Assembly (NCBI GenBank): GCA_007244375.1
Contig: SCVW01000046.1
Span: 62,001 to 126,000, forward strand
Length of the DNA stretch: 64,000 bases
DNA from: Smithella sp.
GTDB taxonomy: Bacteria; Desulfobacterota; Syntrophia; Syntrophales; Smithellaceae
Direction: 5' to 3'
In this document: positions 53,439-62,688 of the stretch, in pieces
How the letters are laid out: each line of letters starts with the position of its first letter
Position numbering within the stretch: the first letter of the stretch is position 1
Program-made: the position numbers and the translations under genes
The notes under the pieces: generated by a model
What the model was told of the DNA's origin: nothing
What the model saw: only the letters and a program-made list of their open reading frames with translations
The model's database searches: none

Positions 53439-56252
53439 ATGGATGCGATAAAAATCAAAGGTGCGTCCCAGCATAACTTAAAAAATATCAGTTTAGATAT
53501 ACCTCGCGACAAGTTTGTTGTCATTACCGGTGTTAGTGGCTCCGGCAAATCATCGCTTGCTTTCGATACAATTTATGCCGAAGGTCAGAGGAGATATGTG
53601 GAATCACTTTCTACTTACGCTCGTCAGTTTATCGGACAAATGGATAAACCGGATGTAGAATCCATTGAAGGTTTATCGCCGGCTATAGCTATTGAGCAGC
53701 GCACAGCCAGTCATAATCCGCGTTCGACGGTAGGTACAGTCACCGAAATTTATGATTACCTGCGATTGCTTTACGCCGGTATCGGTGTTTGTCATTGTCA
53801 TCGTTGCGGACGAGAGATAAAATCGCAGACAATCGACAGTATTCTGGAAAGTATCCTTTCTCTTCCGGCTAATACCGGTTTCAGCATTATGGCTCCGCTG
53901 GTACGGGGGAAAAAAGGTGAGTTCCAGAAAGAACTGAAAAAATTTCAGAAAGAAGGATTCGCGCGCGTACGTGTCGATGGAGAAATTCGGGATCTGGCAG
54001 AAGAAATTATTCCGGAAAAAAATAAGCGCCATGATATCGATCTTATTGTTGACCGGCTGGTAATGAAAGAAGGTCTGAGAAAAAGATTGCGTGATTCTCT
54101 GGAAATAGCGGTAAACCGGGCGAATGGGCTTGTGCGCATAGTTACAACCGGTGGTCAGGAAATGCTTTTCAGTGAAAAATATGCCTGCCCTGATTGTGGA
54201 ATAAGTATGCCTGCACTTACTCCCCGCATGTTTTCTTTCAATAGCCCGTACGGTGCCTGTCCTGATTGTAATGGTCTCGGTTCTCGTATGCACTTTTCGG
54301 CTTATCTGGTTGTACCTGATGCCGGTTTGTCCTTGAGAGAGGGGGCAATTGCGCCGTGGGCAGGCCGAAGCTCTCTTTACTACTATAATATTTTAGATGC
54401 GCTGAGCTCTCATTACGGTTTTGATATCGACACACCTTTTAATAAATTACCGGAGAAAATTCAAAACGTTCTTCTTTATGGATCAGGCACAGAAACCATC
54501 AAATTTTATCACGATCGTCCGAATAAAAGATATTTTTCTTACAGGCCTTTTGAAGGAGCGATCAATCAATTAGAGCGCCGCTGGAAGGAAACTACTTCGA
54601 CGGCGGTTCGTAACGACTTGATTCGTTACATTGATTCCAGCGCGTGCGAGACTTGTCATGGCGCACGTTTAAAAAAAGAAGTACTTGCCGTTACAGTTGG
54701 TGGAAAAAACATTTATGTACTTTGTCAGATGTCCATCCGTGAATGTTATAATTTTTTCGAACAGCTGACACTGTCTCCTCAGGAAAAAAATATTACCGAA
54801 AGAATAATAAAAGAGATTAAAAGTCGCCTTCAGTTCTTGCTCAATGTCGGTATGGATTATTTAAGCATGGAGAGATCAACTCTGTCGTTATCGGGAGGAG
54901 AAAGCCAGCGCATCCGGCTTGCCACGCAAATCGGTTCGGGTTTAATGGGAGTTTTGTATGTACTTGACGAGCCGACTGTCGGGCTGCATCAGAGAGATAA
55001 TTTGCGCCTGATTAATACTCTGAAAAAACTGCGCGATATGGGTAATACCGTTTTAGTTGTGGAACATGATGCCGATATGATCCGTGATTGTGATCATATT
55101 ATAGATATGGGACCTGGTGCGGGAACGCAGGGGGGGGAAGTGGTTTTTCAGGGAACTCCCGGGGAGATTTTACAGAGCAATGAATCGCTAACCGGCAAAT
55201 ATCTATCGGGCAAGGAATCTATTGCGCTGCCGTCAGCAAGACGATCATTAACGGGCAAATATATTATTTTGGAGGGAGCCACTGAAAACAATCTCAAAAA
55301 TATTGATATTAAGATACCGGTAGGAGTGTTTACAGCGGTAACCGGGGTGTCAGGTTCCGGAAAAAGCACAATGATAATCGAAACTCTTTACAAAGTAATG
55401 GCACGCCGTTTGAATCAGCATCATGGGTCAATGGGAAGAATCAAGAGAGTGGTGGATTTGGGTGATATTGAACGGGTCATCCTGATCAATCAACAGCCCA
55501 TAGGGCGCACGCCGCGATCTAATCCGGTTACCTACACGGGGATTTTTTCTTTTATCCGCGATCTTTTTGCCAATCTTCCCGAAGCGCGAATGCGCGGTTA
55601 TAAGCCCGGCCGATTCAGCTTCAACGTGAAGGGCGGACGCTGCGAAGCATGTGAGGGCAACGGTCTGATTAAAATAGAAATGCATTTCCTGCCGGATGTA
55701 TATGTGACTTGCGATGTTTGTCACGGTAAACGATTTAATCAGGATACGCTTGATATAAGATACAAGGATAAAAATATTGCCGATATCTTGGATATGACGG
55801 TTAATCAGGCGCTGTCTTTTTTTTCGAATATTCTTTCAATCAGATCTCACCTGCAATTACTTAATGATGTAGGTCTGGGATATATTCATCTGGGGCAGTC
55901 GGCGACTACTCTTTCCGGCGGTGAAGCACAACGAATAAAACTGGCAAGGGAACTGGGCAAGAAAGTTAACAGCAATACTCTTTATGTTCTGGACGAGCCT
56001 ACCATCGGATTGCATTTTGCAGATATTCAGAAATTACTGGATGTATTAACGCGTCTTGTGGACATGGGCAACACCATAGTCGTAATCGAGCATAATTTGG
56101 ATGTAATTAAATGTGCGGATCATATTATTGACCTTGGTCCGGAAGGCGGTACCGGTGGAGGCAGGATTATTGCTTCCGGTTCAGTCGAGAATGTGGCACA
56201 GGAGGAAAAATCAGCAACAGGCCATTTTTTGAAAAATATTATTTCTGCCTGA
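53439..56252 (+). CDS. uvrA: Excinuclease ABC subunit A
   Basis: 937 residues. Two ABC cassettes: first Walker [16 protein letters not shown] and signature [18 protein letters not shown], second [16 protein letters not shown] and [16 protein letters not shown]. Zinc module [28 protein letters not shown] and the second [19 protein letters not shown] / CDVCHGKRF are present. DNA damage recognition with UvrB. Sits with mfd, its recruiting partner. Confidence 0.98.
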   Translation: MDAIKIKGASQHNLKNISLDIPRDKFVVITGVSGSGKSSLAFDTIYAEGQRRYVESLSTYARQFIGQMDKPDVESIEGLSPAIAIEQRTASHNPRSTVGTVTEIYDYLRLLYAGIGVCHCHRCGREIKSQTIDSILESILSLPANTGFSIMAPLVRGKKGEFQKELKKFQKEGFARVRVDGEIRDLAEEIIPEKNKRHDIDLIVDRLVMKEGLRKRLRDSLEIAVNRANGLVRIVTTGGQEMLFSEKYACPDCGISMPALTPRMFSFNSPYGACPDCNGLGSRMHFSAYLVVPDAGLSLREGAIAPWAGRSSLYYYNILDALSSHYGFDIDTPFNKLPEKIQNVLLYGSGTETIKFYHDRPNKRYFSYRPFEGAINQLERRWKETTSTAVRNDLIRYIDSSACETCHGARLKKEVLAVTVGGKNIYVLCQMSIRECYNFFEQLTLSPQEKNITERIIKEIKSRLQFLLNVGMDYLSMERSTLSLSGGESQRIRLATQIGSGLMGVLYVLDEPTVGLHQRDNLRLINTLKKLRDMGNTVLVVEHDADMIRDCDHIIDMGPGAGTQGGEVVFQGTPGEILQSNESLTGKYLSGKESIALPSARRSLTGKYIILEGATENNLKNIDIKIPVGVFTAVTGVSGSGKSTMIIETLYKVMARRLNQHHGSMGRIKRVVDLGDIERVILINQQPIGRTPRSNPVTYTGIFSFIRDLFANLPEARMRGYKPGRFSFNVKGGRCEACEGNGLIKIEMHFLPDVYVTCDVCHGKRFNQDTLDIRYKDKNIADILDMTVNQALSFFSNILSIRSHLQLLNDVGLGYIHLGQSATTLSGGEAQRIKLARELGKKVNSNTLYVLDEPTIGLHFADIQKLLDVLTRLVDMGNTIVVIEHNLDVIKCADHIIDLGPEGGTGGGRIIASGSVENVAQEEKSATGHFLKNIISA

Positions 56253-56456
56253 AAAATATTTTAAATTTTTTATCAGACAAATCTGCAAACAAATACTGTC
56301 CCGAGTATAAATCTATAAATGCCTTTTTATTTTACTCTGCATTTATTAACAAAATAAAAATTTTCATAAATTCTTAATGAATAATGTCTTGACATAATTA
56401 TAAAATGATATTAAATTCAAACAATAATACTGTATTTATGAATATAGTAAAAAGTA

Positions 56457-57644
56457 GTGTCCTTAAAGTATTTTACAGGATCGTGTAGTAGTGAGGGTTC
56501 TGAACTGTCAAAAATTTTAAAACATAAACATTCCATATTAGTAGTCGACGATGAAGATGCCATCCTTAATGCTTTCAATCGTATTTTAGCCGATGAAGAT
56601 TATGAAGTTCATACAGCGAGCAATGGATTAGAAGCGCTTAATAAGCTGAAAACGGCTCAAAAACCTTATTCCATCATTATTTCTGATCAAAGAATGCCGC
56701 AGATGAGCGGAGTGCAATTTTTTACCCAGGCCAAAAATATTTTTCCGGATGCCGTCCGTATACTTTTAACCGGTTACGCCGATACCGGCACTGTGATTGA
56801 TGCTATTAATAAAGGTGAGGTTAGTTATTACTTTACCAAACCATGGCATGAAGAAGAGTTGTTGTTTCATATCAAACAATCAATTTCCAAAGTGGAAGTA
56901 TTGGCGGAAAATAAACACTTGATTGAATTGATTCAACATAAAAATGCCGAACTGCTTGAATTAAACAGAACTCTTGAGGAGAGAACCAAAAAGAAAACAT
57001 CTGATTTGTTTGCCCAGGCTGAGAAACTCAAAGATAGTTACAAAAAATCGCAGATAATTCTGGAAGGCATAGTTAAAACATTATCTAAAATAGTTGAAAC
57101 CAGAGATCCTTATACTTCGGGACATGAAGATCAGGTAGCTAAAATTGCATGTGATATTGCAAAAGAAATGGAATTGCCTGAAGAACAGATTACAGCTATT
57201 AATATTGCAGCTACTCTTCATGATATCGGGAAAATATCCGTACCTACGGAAATATTGACGAAACCAGGCCTTTTGACTGACCTGGAAAGAGAAATAATAA
57301 AAACACACTGCAAAGTTGCCAGAGATATTCTTGTAAATATTGAGTTCCCTTATCCGGTTGGAGAAATTATTTTTCAGCATCATGAAAGAATGGACGGTTC
57401 AGGTTATCCGCGGGGTTTAACGGGAGATGACATTGTAATTGAAGCGCGCATTATTGGCGTTGCTGATGTTATTGATGCCATGGCTTCCTATCGTCCTTAC
57501 CGGCCAGCATTGGGTGTTGCTGCCGCTATTGAAGAAATAGTCAGGTTTAAAGGTATAGCATATGATGCAGTAGTCGTAGATGCCTTCCTGAAAGTTCATA
57601 AAAGAAATTTTAAAGATAGACTTAGTCAAGCAAGTTACCATTAA
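56457..57644 (+). CDS. Response regulator with HD-GYP output domain
   Basis: 395 residues. Receiver domain: ILVVDDEDAILNAFNRIL, phospho-acceptor IISDQRMPQMSG, KPWHEEEL. A coiled linker (LNRTLEERTKKKTSDLFAQA) leads to HD-GYP: TLHDIGKISVPTEIL and HHERMDGSGYPRG. Predicted c-di-GMP phosphodiesterase controlled by phosphorelay. Start uncertain; the GTG at 56457 has no good ribosome site and the domain itself begins near residue 25. No histidine kinase is adjacent. Confidence 0.92.
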   Translation: MSLKYFTGSCSSEGSELSKILKHKHSILVVDDEDAILNAFNRILADEDYEVHTASNGLEALNKLKTAQKPYSIIISDQRMPQMSGVQFFTQAKNIFPDAVRILLTGYADTGTVIDAINKGEVSYYFTKPWHEEELLFHIKQSISKVEVLAENKHLIELIQHKNAELLELNRTLEERTKKKTSDLFAQAEKLKDSYKKSQIILEGIVKTLSKIVETRDPYTSGHEDQVAKIACDIAKEMELPEEQITAINIAATLHDIGKISVPTEILTKPGLLTDLEREIIKTHCKVARDILVNIEFPYPVGEIIFQHHERMDGSGYPRGLTGDDIVIEARIIGVADVIDAMASYRPYRPALGVAAAIEEIVRFKGIAYDAVVVDAFLKVHKRNFKDRLSQASYH

Positions 57645-57667
57645 CTGATAAACAGTACGATTATTAG

Positions 57668-58360
57668 TTATCTTCGTTCCCCGAAGATTGCCCTGCCGAT
57701 ACGTACAATTGTTGCACCTTCTTCGATAGCTATCTCAAAATCATCCGTCATACCCATGGAAAGTTCTTCCATATTAATGTTTGTAATTCCTTCATTAATA
57801 ATAGCGTCGCGAAGATTTCTCAAAGCTTTAAAATATAGGCGGGCATCTTCCGGATTAGTGGAATACGGCGCCATTGTCATGAGTCCCCGTACGGAAAGAT
57901 TTTCCAGCCTTGAGATGTCCTTAATCAGGCTGATAGCGGCATCGGCCGGAATACCGTTTTTTGTTTTTTCACCGCTTATATTGACTTCAATCAGAATATT
58001 TATCTTACGACCGATCACGCCGGCTTTTTTATCCACTTCCCTGGCCAGATCGATGCGGTCGACCGAATGAATATAGTCGAATAGTCTGACGGCATATTTC
58101 GCTTTGTTGCTCTGGAGGTGTCCGATCATATGCCACTGGACTTTTTTTTCTATAACGGCAATTTTTTCTTTTGCTTCCTGGACGTAATTTTCTCCAAACG
58201 TGAAAATGCCTGCGTCGATTGCTTTACCGATGTATAAAGGTGATACAGTTTTTGTTACCGCTAAAAGTTTGATGGAATCAGGGGCACGTCGTGATCTCAC
58301 CGCCGCAGCGGCTATCCGTTGCTTAATCTTGTTTATATTAGAGGCGATGTCTACTTCCAT
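57668..58360 (-). CDS. yggS: YggS-family PLP homeostasis protein
   Basis: 230 residues, a fold-type III PLP barrel. The lysine that binds PLP is in LLAVTKTVSP; FGENYVQEA, WHMIGHLQSNKAKY, and LSMGMTDDFEIAIEEGATIV plus RIGRAIFG give the PLP phosphate site. Regulates free pyridoxal phosphate. It follows maf on the minus strand with a strong hairpin between them. Confidence 0.95.
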   Translation of the reverse strand: MEVDIASNINKIKQRIAAAAVRSRRAPDSIKLLAVTKTVSPLYIGKAIDAGIFTFGENYVQEAKEKIAVIEKKVQWHMIGHLQSNKAKYAVRLFDYIHSVDRIDLAREVDKKAGVIGRKINILIEVNISGEKTKNGIPADAAISLIKDISRLENLSVRGLMTMAPYSTNPEDARLYFKALRNLRDAIINEGITNINMEELSMGMTDDFEIAIEEGATIVRIGRAIFGERR

Positions 58361-58390
58361 AAAATTTACTTGTTATTGTTCGTTTGAGTC

Positions 58391-58425
58391 GTCCCGATAG
58401 AAGGTCAAAGACCTTCTATCGGGAC
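58391..58425. repeat. Perfect 16-bp inverted repeat between maf and yggS
   Basis: GTCCCGATAGAAGGTC, AAA, GACCTTCTATCGGGAC. The maf stop overlaps its edge. No T run on either strand; the CCCGA(...)TCGGG ends recall the shorter palindromes at 12637 and 35637, so it may belong to a REP-like family, or it may process the maf-yggS message. Confidence 0.7.
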
Positions 58426-59015
58426 TAAAAATTGATTGCTTTAAAATTTATAAGTGCCTCCAGAACTTCACAAAGAGGAAGTCCGATTACATTTGTGTAA
58501 GAACCGCGGATTGATTGAATGAAACAGGCACCTTTCCCTTGTACAGCGTATCCACCGGCCTTATCGTAGGGCTCATCACAAGAAACATACCAGTTCATTT
58601 CTTCGGCGCTGATTATTTTAAACTTTACGGTGGATTGAACAACTTTACTTTTGTAAATTTTAGTAGCTGTGCGGGCAATTGTAAAGCCGGTCAATACTTT
58701 ATGTTCACGTCCGCTTAGTTTCCTAAGCATTTCCAATGCCTGTTTTTTGTTTTCAGGCTTTCCTAAAATGAAGCCGTCAATTACGACAATCGTATCGGCG
58801 CCAAGCACCCACGCCTCCGGATATTTTTGAGCGATAAAAGTCGCTTTATAGCGAGAGAGTCTTTTAACATGCTGTCGCGGACTTTCTCCATCAAGGTAAT
58901 TTTCATCAACGTGGGCAGGAATTATTTTGAATTTCAGTCCCAGTGACTTAAGCAGCTCCTGTCTCCGTGGCGAAGCGGATGCCAGAATAAGAAATGCACT
59001 TGAAATAATTGACAT
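58425..59015 (-). CDS. maf: Maf-family nucleotide pyrophosphatase
   Basis: 196 residues. LASASPRRQELLKSLGLKFK is the Maf signature; VLGADTIVVIDG, LSGREHKVLTGFTI, and YDKAGGYAVQGKGACFI with GSYTNVIGLPLCEV follow. Hydrolyses non-canonical or regulatory NTPs to NMPs; some members restrain septation. Upstream of yggS on the same strand. Confidence 0.95.
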   Translation of the reverse strand: MSIISSAFLILASASPRRQELLKSLGLKFKIIPAHVDENYLDGESPRQHVKRLSRYKATFIAQKYPEAWVLGADTIVVIDGFILGKPENKKQALEMLRKLSGREHKVLTGFTIARTATKIYKSKVVQSTVKFKIISAEEMNWYVSCDEPYDKAGGYAVQGKGACFIQSIRGSYTNVIGLPLCEVLEALINFKAINF

Positions 59016-59148
59016 AGTTATTTAACAATTAATATTGTAATATGCTTTCTATCACAGATTTGTTTTCGTCTGTCAAATGCAAATTCCATTTGCTTAGAGG
59101 AATTATTTGGAGTTAATATAAAAACATAGCACAAGTAAGAGGTACGAG

Positions 59149-59445
59149 ATGAAAAAAATATTGGGTATATCGTTAACTTTCATTTTATTGATGTTTTGGG
59201 GAAGCGTTGCTGTCGCTAAGGAAAGAATTGTTCAGTTAAACATTCCCGGTTGTGCCGGCTGAAAATCCAATGCCAGGATAGGTTCTATCCTGAGACAAAT
59301 TGATGGCGTGAAAAAACATAAAAATACCGATACCGATACATTAGTAATTACCTTTGATGATGAAAAGGTTAACATCAATATGATTATTAATGAGCTCAAA
59401 AAAGGAAAGTTTTCTGTTACGGGCGAGCCGGTATACTTAAAATAA
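59149..59445 (+). CDS. MerP/HMA-type periplasmic selenoprotein (UGA = Sec at codon 38)
   Basis: Reading TGA at 59260-59262 as Sec gives 98 residues: signal peptide (MKKILGISLTFILLMFWGSV, cleavage after AVA), then ERIVQLNIPGCAGUKSNAR and helix-strand pattern SILRQIDGVKK, TLVITFDDEKVNINMIINEL. This is a heavy-metal-associated (ferredoxin-like) domain in which the CxxC metal site is CxxU. A perfect hairpin SECIS follows. Similar Sec-containing MerP-like proteins are known in deltaproteobacteria. Probably binds or reduces a metal or thiol in the periplasm. GAG at -3 is weak; AAGAGG is 5 nt upstream. Confidence 0.88.
59275..59291 (+). promoter_or_regulatory. Bacterial SECIS element of the MerP-like selenoprotein
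   Basis: AGGAUAGGUUCUAUCCU folds as a perfect 7-bp stem with apical loop GUU, starting 20 nt after the UGA. The loop triplet is the same as in the ArsC-like gene. Confidence 0.82.
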
Positions 59446-59475
59446 TATCAAAACACTGGCTTTGTTGGCATCTTT

Positions 59476-60552
59476 TTATAAGTATTTTTTCAATTTTTTC
59501 TCTTCCAGCACTTCGACTATTTTCTTTACATCTTGCGAACTGCCTTTTTTACAAATAAGCAAAGCGTCTTTTGTTTCGACTATTATTAAATCTTTTACTC
59601 CTACCGTGGCTACCAGCTTTTGCGGACAGTAAACCAGAGAACCTTCAGTATCTTCAAAAATAACATTGCTTCCACCCGTTACAACATTTCCTTTTCTATC
59701 TTTTGCCGATATTTCCCAAAGCGCATCCCAACTTCCAACATCACTCCAGCCGAAATCTCCTTTTAGCATGAAAACGTTATTTGCTTTTTCCATGACACCA
59801 TAATCAATTGAAATGGATTTAAGCTTTTTATAAACGCGGGGAACGATGATACTTTCATCAGGTGAGCCGAGTACTTCATTGATTTTCATTAATCCGGCAT
59901 ACAAATCCGGTAGCCAGCGGTTGATTTCTTTTAAGATGGTTGAAATCTTCCAGATAAACATACCACTGTTCCAGAAAAAATTACCGTTTTGAATAAAGGC
60001 TTGTGCCTGCTGGAAATCAGGTTTCTCACGGATGGATTTTACGTGAAAAATTTCTTTGCCGTCAATTTTTTTTAACAAATCCGCCTGTTCGATATAGCCG
60101 AATCCTGTGTTAGCGCTGGAAGGTTTGATACCGATGGTTACCAGTCCTTCTTCCTGCGCAGCAGTTTTTGCCGCTGCTTCTATGACAGAGTTGAATTCGC
60201 GCGAATCGGCAATGGCGTGATCGGAAGGCAAAACGACCATTATTTCACCGAGTGCTCTTTTTTGAACATGCAAAGCAGCAAGTCCGATGCAGGCCGCTGT
60301 GTTTTTTCCTTCGGGCTCGATTATTATATTTTGAAGCGGAATTTCCGGAAGCTGTTTAATTAAAATGCCGGAATGTTTTTTACCCGTCACTATTAAAATA
60401 TTGTCAGGATTGATGATTGGTTTGATCCGGTCCACAGTTTCCTGAATAATAGTTTTTTTACTAGTTATATCCAATAAGTGCTTTGGTTTTTTTCCTCTAC
60501 TGCGGGGCCAGAATCTTGTGCCTCTTCCGCCGGCCATTATTACTGCATACAT
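59476..60552 (-). CDS. manC: Mannose-1-phosphate guanylyltransferase
   Basis: 358 residues, a single nucleotidyltransferase domain. MAGGRGTRFWPRSRGKKPKH is the pyrophosphorylase signature, with VVLPSDHAIADSREF, FHVKSIREKPDF, and NSGMFIWKISTIL for the sugar site; GDFGWSDVGSWDALWEI is the conserved Mg/substrate block. It makes GDP-mannose for glycans. The short form lacks the C-terminal mannose-6-phosphate isomerase domain. Convergent with the upstream MerP-like gene. Confidence 0.93.
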   Translation of the reverse strand: MYAVIMAGGRGTRFWPRSRGKKPKHLLDITSKKTIIQETVDRIKPIINPDNILIVTGKKHSGILIKQLPEIPLQNIIIEPEGKNTAACIGLAALHVQKRALGEIMVVLPSDHAIADSREFNSVIEAAAKTAAQEEGLVTIGIKPSSANTGFGYIEQADLLKKIDGKEIFHVKSIREKPDFQQAQAFIQNGNFFWNSGMFIWKISTILKEINRWLPDLYAGLMKINEVLGSPDESIIVPRVYKKLKSISIDYGVMEKANNVFMLKGDFGWSDVGSWDALWEISAKDRKGNVVTGGSNVIFEDTEGSLVYCPQKLVATVGVKDLIIVETKDALLICKKGSSQDVKKIVEVLEEKKLKKYL

Positions 60553-60654
60553 TTTTAAACTCCTTTTGTTTTACGGAATTAGAGCGCTGATGTCGGATGT
60601 TTTATAATATAAAGTGTCTTGCAATTTCAAGCGGGAAAAGATATTTAACACACC

Positions 60655-61845
60655 ATGTCAACGATAGTGTGTCCGGAAATAACTTTGAAAAAAGGACGGG
60701 AATCAGCTTTATTGCGTGGCCATCCATGGATTTTTTCCGGCGCAATTGCGGTAGTAAAGGGAAATCCCGGTACCGGTGATATTGTCTTGGCTAAAGATTC
60801 AACAGGCAAACCGTTAGCTTTAGGATTTTATAATCCTTTAACAGATATCGCTTTTCGTGTTTTAACAAGAAAATGTGAAGAAAATATTTCTCAATATTTC
60901 TGGCAGGCTCGCTTACATGCTGCATACAAATTACGGCAAAAAATTATTGACGAGCAAACAAATGCCTATCGTCTGATTAACGCCGAAGGCGATGGTTTCC
61001 CCGGACTCATTGTTGATGTTTATAACGGGACTCTGGTTGTTTCCATTGCGACTGCCGGAATGGAGAAACAGAGAAATCATATTATTAATGCTCTTATTTC
61101 CCAACTTAAGCCTACGCGAATCTATGAAAAAAGTGAAAGCCGGTCCCGCGAATTGGAAGGCTTGGGAAATAGAAACGGTATTCTGTTCGGAGAAAATAAA
61201 AACAGCGCAGTGGAAATAATGGAAAATGGTCTCAAATTTGAAGTTGATTTTGCTGCCGGTCAAAAAACAGGATTCTTTCTCGACCAGAGAATAAACAGGG
61301 GAAAGATCGGTTCTTTTAGCAAAGATGCCCAGGTTTTGAATTGTTTTGCTTATACAGCGGCTTTTTCCGTTTATTGCGCTGAAGGCGGAGCCAAAAGGGT
61401 TGTTTCTTTGGACATATCCAAGTCTGCCTGTATGACCGCCAGAAAAAACTTACATTTGAACTGGTTTTCCACCGAGAACCATCCGGTAGTCGAGGCTGAT
61501 GTTTTTACTTACTTGCGTAATGTGCAGGAAAATTTCAGCATAATCATTCTTGATCCCCCCGCATTTGCCAAAGAAAAGAAAGATGTGGCAACCGCGACGA
61601 GGGGATATAAGGAAATCAACTTGCAGGCGCTCAAACATCTTACAGCAGGCGGCATCTTAGCTACTTTTTCATGCTCAAATTTTATTGATGAAGATCTTTT
61701 TTATAGAATTGTTCTGGCAGCGGCGAGGGATGCCGGCGTCGACCTGGAGATTTTAGCCAGATTGGAAGCAGGGCCTGATCACCCAGTTTTGCTGGGACAT
61801 CCTGAAGGTCGCTATCTTAAAGGATTGCTTCTGGCTAAAAAATAA
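60655..61845 (+). CDS. RlmI-type 23S rRNA m5C methyltransferase
   Basis: 396 residues. A PUA domain (LKKGRESALLRGHPWIFSGA) precedes the SAM Rossmann domain: VDFAAGQKTGFFLDQRINR, VLNCFAYTAAFSVYCAEGGA, SLDISKSACMTA, and the catalytic DPPAFAKEKKDV with later LATFSCSNFIDED (Cys). It methylates a cytosine of 23S rRNA. Divergent from manC with ~100 bp between. Confidence 0.92.
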   Translation: MSTIVCPEITLKKGRESALLRGHPWIFSGAIAVVKGNPGTGDIVLAKDSTGKPLALGFYNPLTDIAFRVLTRKCEENISQYFWQARLHAAYKLRQKIIDEQTNAYRLINAEGDGFPGLIVDVYNGTLVVSIATAGMEKQRNHIINALISQLKPTRIYEKSESRSRELEGLGNRNGILFGENKNSAVEIMENGLKFEVDFAAGQKTGFFLDQRINRGKIGSFSKDAQVLNCFAYTAAFSVYCAEGGAKRVVSLDISKSACMTARKNLHLNWFSTENHPVVEADVFTYLRNVQENFSIIILDPPAFAKEKKDVATATRGYKEINLQALKHLTAGGILATFSCSNFIDEDLFYRIVLAAARDAGVDLEILARLEAGPDHPVLLGHPEGRYLKGLLLAKK

Positions 61846-61860
61846 TAAAGAGATATTTTA

Positions 61861-62193
61861 TCATTCCCGGCAATTACTTTCTTTTACAAAGAAAAGCATC
61901 AGGCAGGCCGTAAGGGCCGGAGCAAGATATAAGTAAAAAGGCATTCGCATATTGACTTTATCCCGGAGAAAACCGGCAATCATTGAAGCCATCAGAGCAC
62001 AACTGCCGACTGCCATTTGAAACACTTCCAAACCGTCTATTAATTCCAGCATGGTCATGTTCGCGACCATGACAGAATTTACAAATAGTGGTCAGATAGG
62101 ATAGATCATATCCTGCCCCATATCATTTAAAAAAGAAGGTCGTGCGAAAACGCGAATGGATCTTTTATCGGTTTCTGCTGATTTTTTGGCCAT
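61861..62193 (-). pseudogene. MFS transporter remnant with internal stop and internal deletion
   Basis: From the ATG at 62193: RVFARPSFLNDMGQDMIYPI, a TGA (62092-62094) where Trp is expected, PLFVNSVMVANMTMLELIDG, and then directly the C-terminal helices (FQMAVGSCALMASMIAGFL, RDKVNMRMPFYLYLAPALTA, MLFFVKES) of a major-facilitator protein. About 280 residues of the middle are missing. The N-terminal 'ND(x)YP' block resembles MFS transporters related to the FSR/DHA groups. Non-functional as a transporter. Confidence 0.7.
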
Positions 62194-62204
62194 GAAATTG
62201 CGGA

Positions 62205-62603
62205 TTATTGTTTAGTTATGTTGCCGATTATTTTGTCATGAATAAGACGGGAAGCCATATTATTACCAACCATTCCCACAAATACGGAAACGGAGGTTAA
62301 ATTTCTTTCCAGGTATTCCACTTTTATGGTTACTTTTTCATCTTGAATTATAGCTTTAATTATTCCTGTGGAAATTTTACGTTCCTTTTGGACATCCACA
62401 GCTTTTAATTCGGCTACTGATTTTTCACAGGCCTTCCATACAGAATCAATATTGGCGTTGTAATTGCTTATAAGGTTGCCATCCTGATAAAGGAATTGTC
62501 CAGAATGAACACCGATAATCTTTCCGTTCATATTTATAGCGGCATTACAACCGGCCAGGAGAAGTAAGGTCAAAAAGATTAAAAAAGAGATTTTATATTT
62601 CAT
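62205..62603 (-). CDS. DUF3568-like small lipoprotein
   Basis: 132 residues. Lipoprotein signal (ISFLIFLTLLLLAGC). The mature part has the DUF3568 layout: FLYQDGNLISNYNANIDSVW, ACEKSVAELK, ISTGIIKAIIQDEKVTIKVE, LTSVSVFVGMVGNNMASRLI. Envelope protein of unknown role, common in deltaproteobacteria as several copies. Confidence 0.8.
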   Translation of the reverse strand: MKYKISFLIFLTLLLLAGCNAAINMNGKIIGVHSGQFLYQDGNLISNYNANIDSVWKACEKSVAELKAVDVQKERKISTGIIKAIIQDEKVTIKVEYLERNLTSVSVFVGMVGNNMASRLIHDKIIGNITKQ

Positions 62604-62688
62604 GTATTAATCCAACATGTCTTTTTGATAGATTAAAGATTAATTATTTTGAAATATAAAACAAGAAATACAATATGTCAATGACCGG

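Noticed and set aside
53673-54293. 206-residue minus ORF inside uvrA
   Set aside because: Antisense to the conserved UvrA region; composition artefact.
62092-62094. In-frame TGA in the MFS remnant as a selenocysteine codon, with a CATGGTC/GACCATG hairpin downstream
   Set aside because: The gene has also lost its middle, so it cannot be a functional transporter; the position fits Trp rather than Cys in the family.
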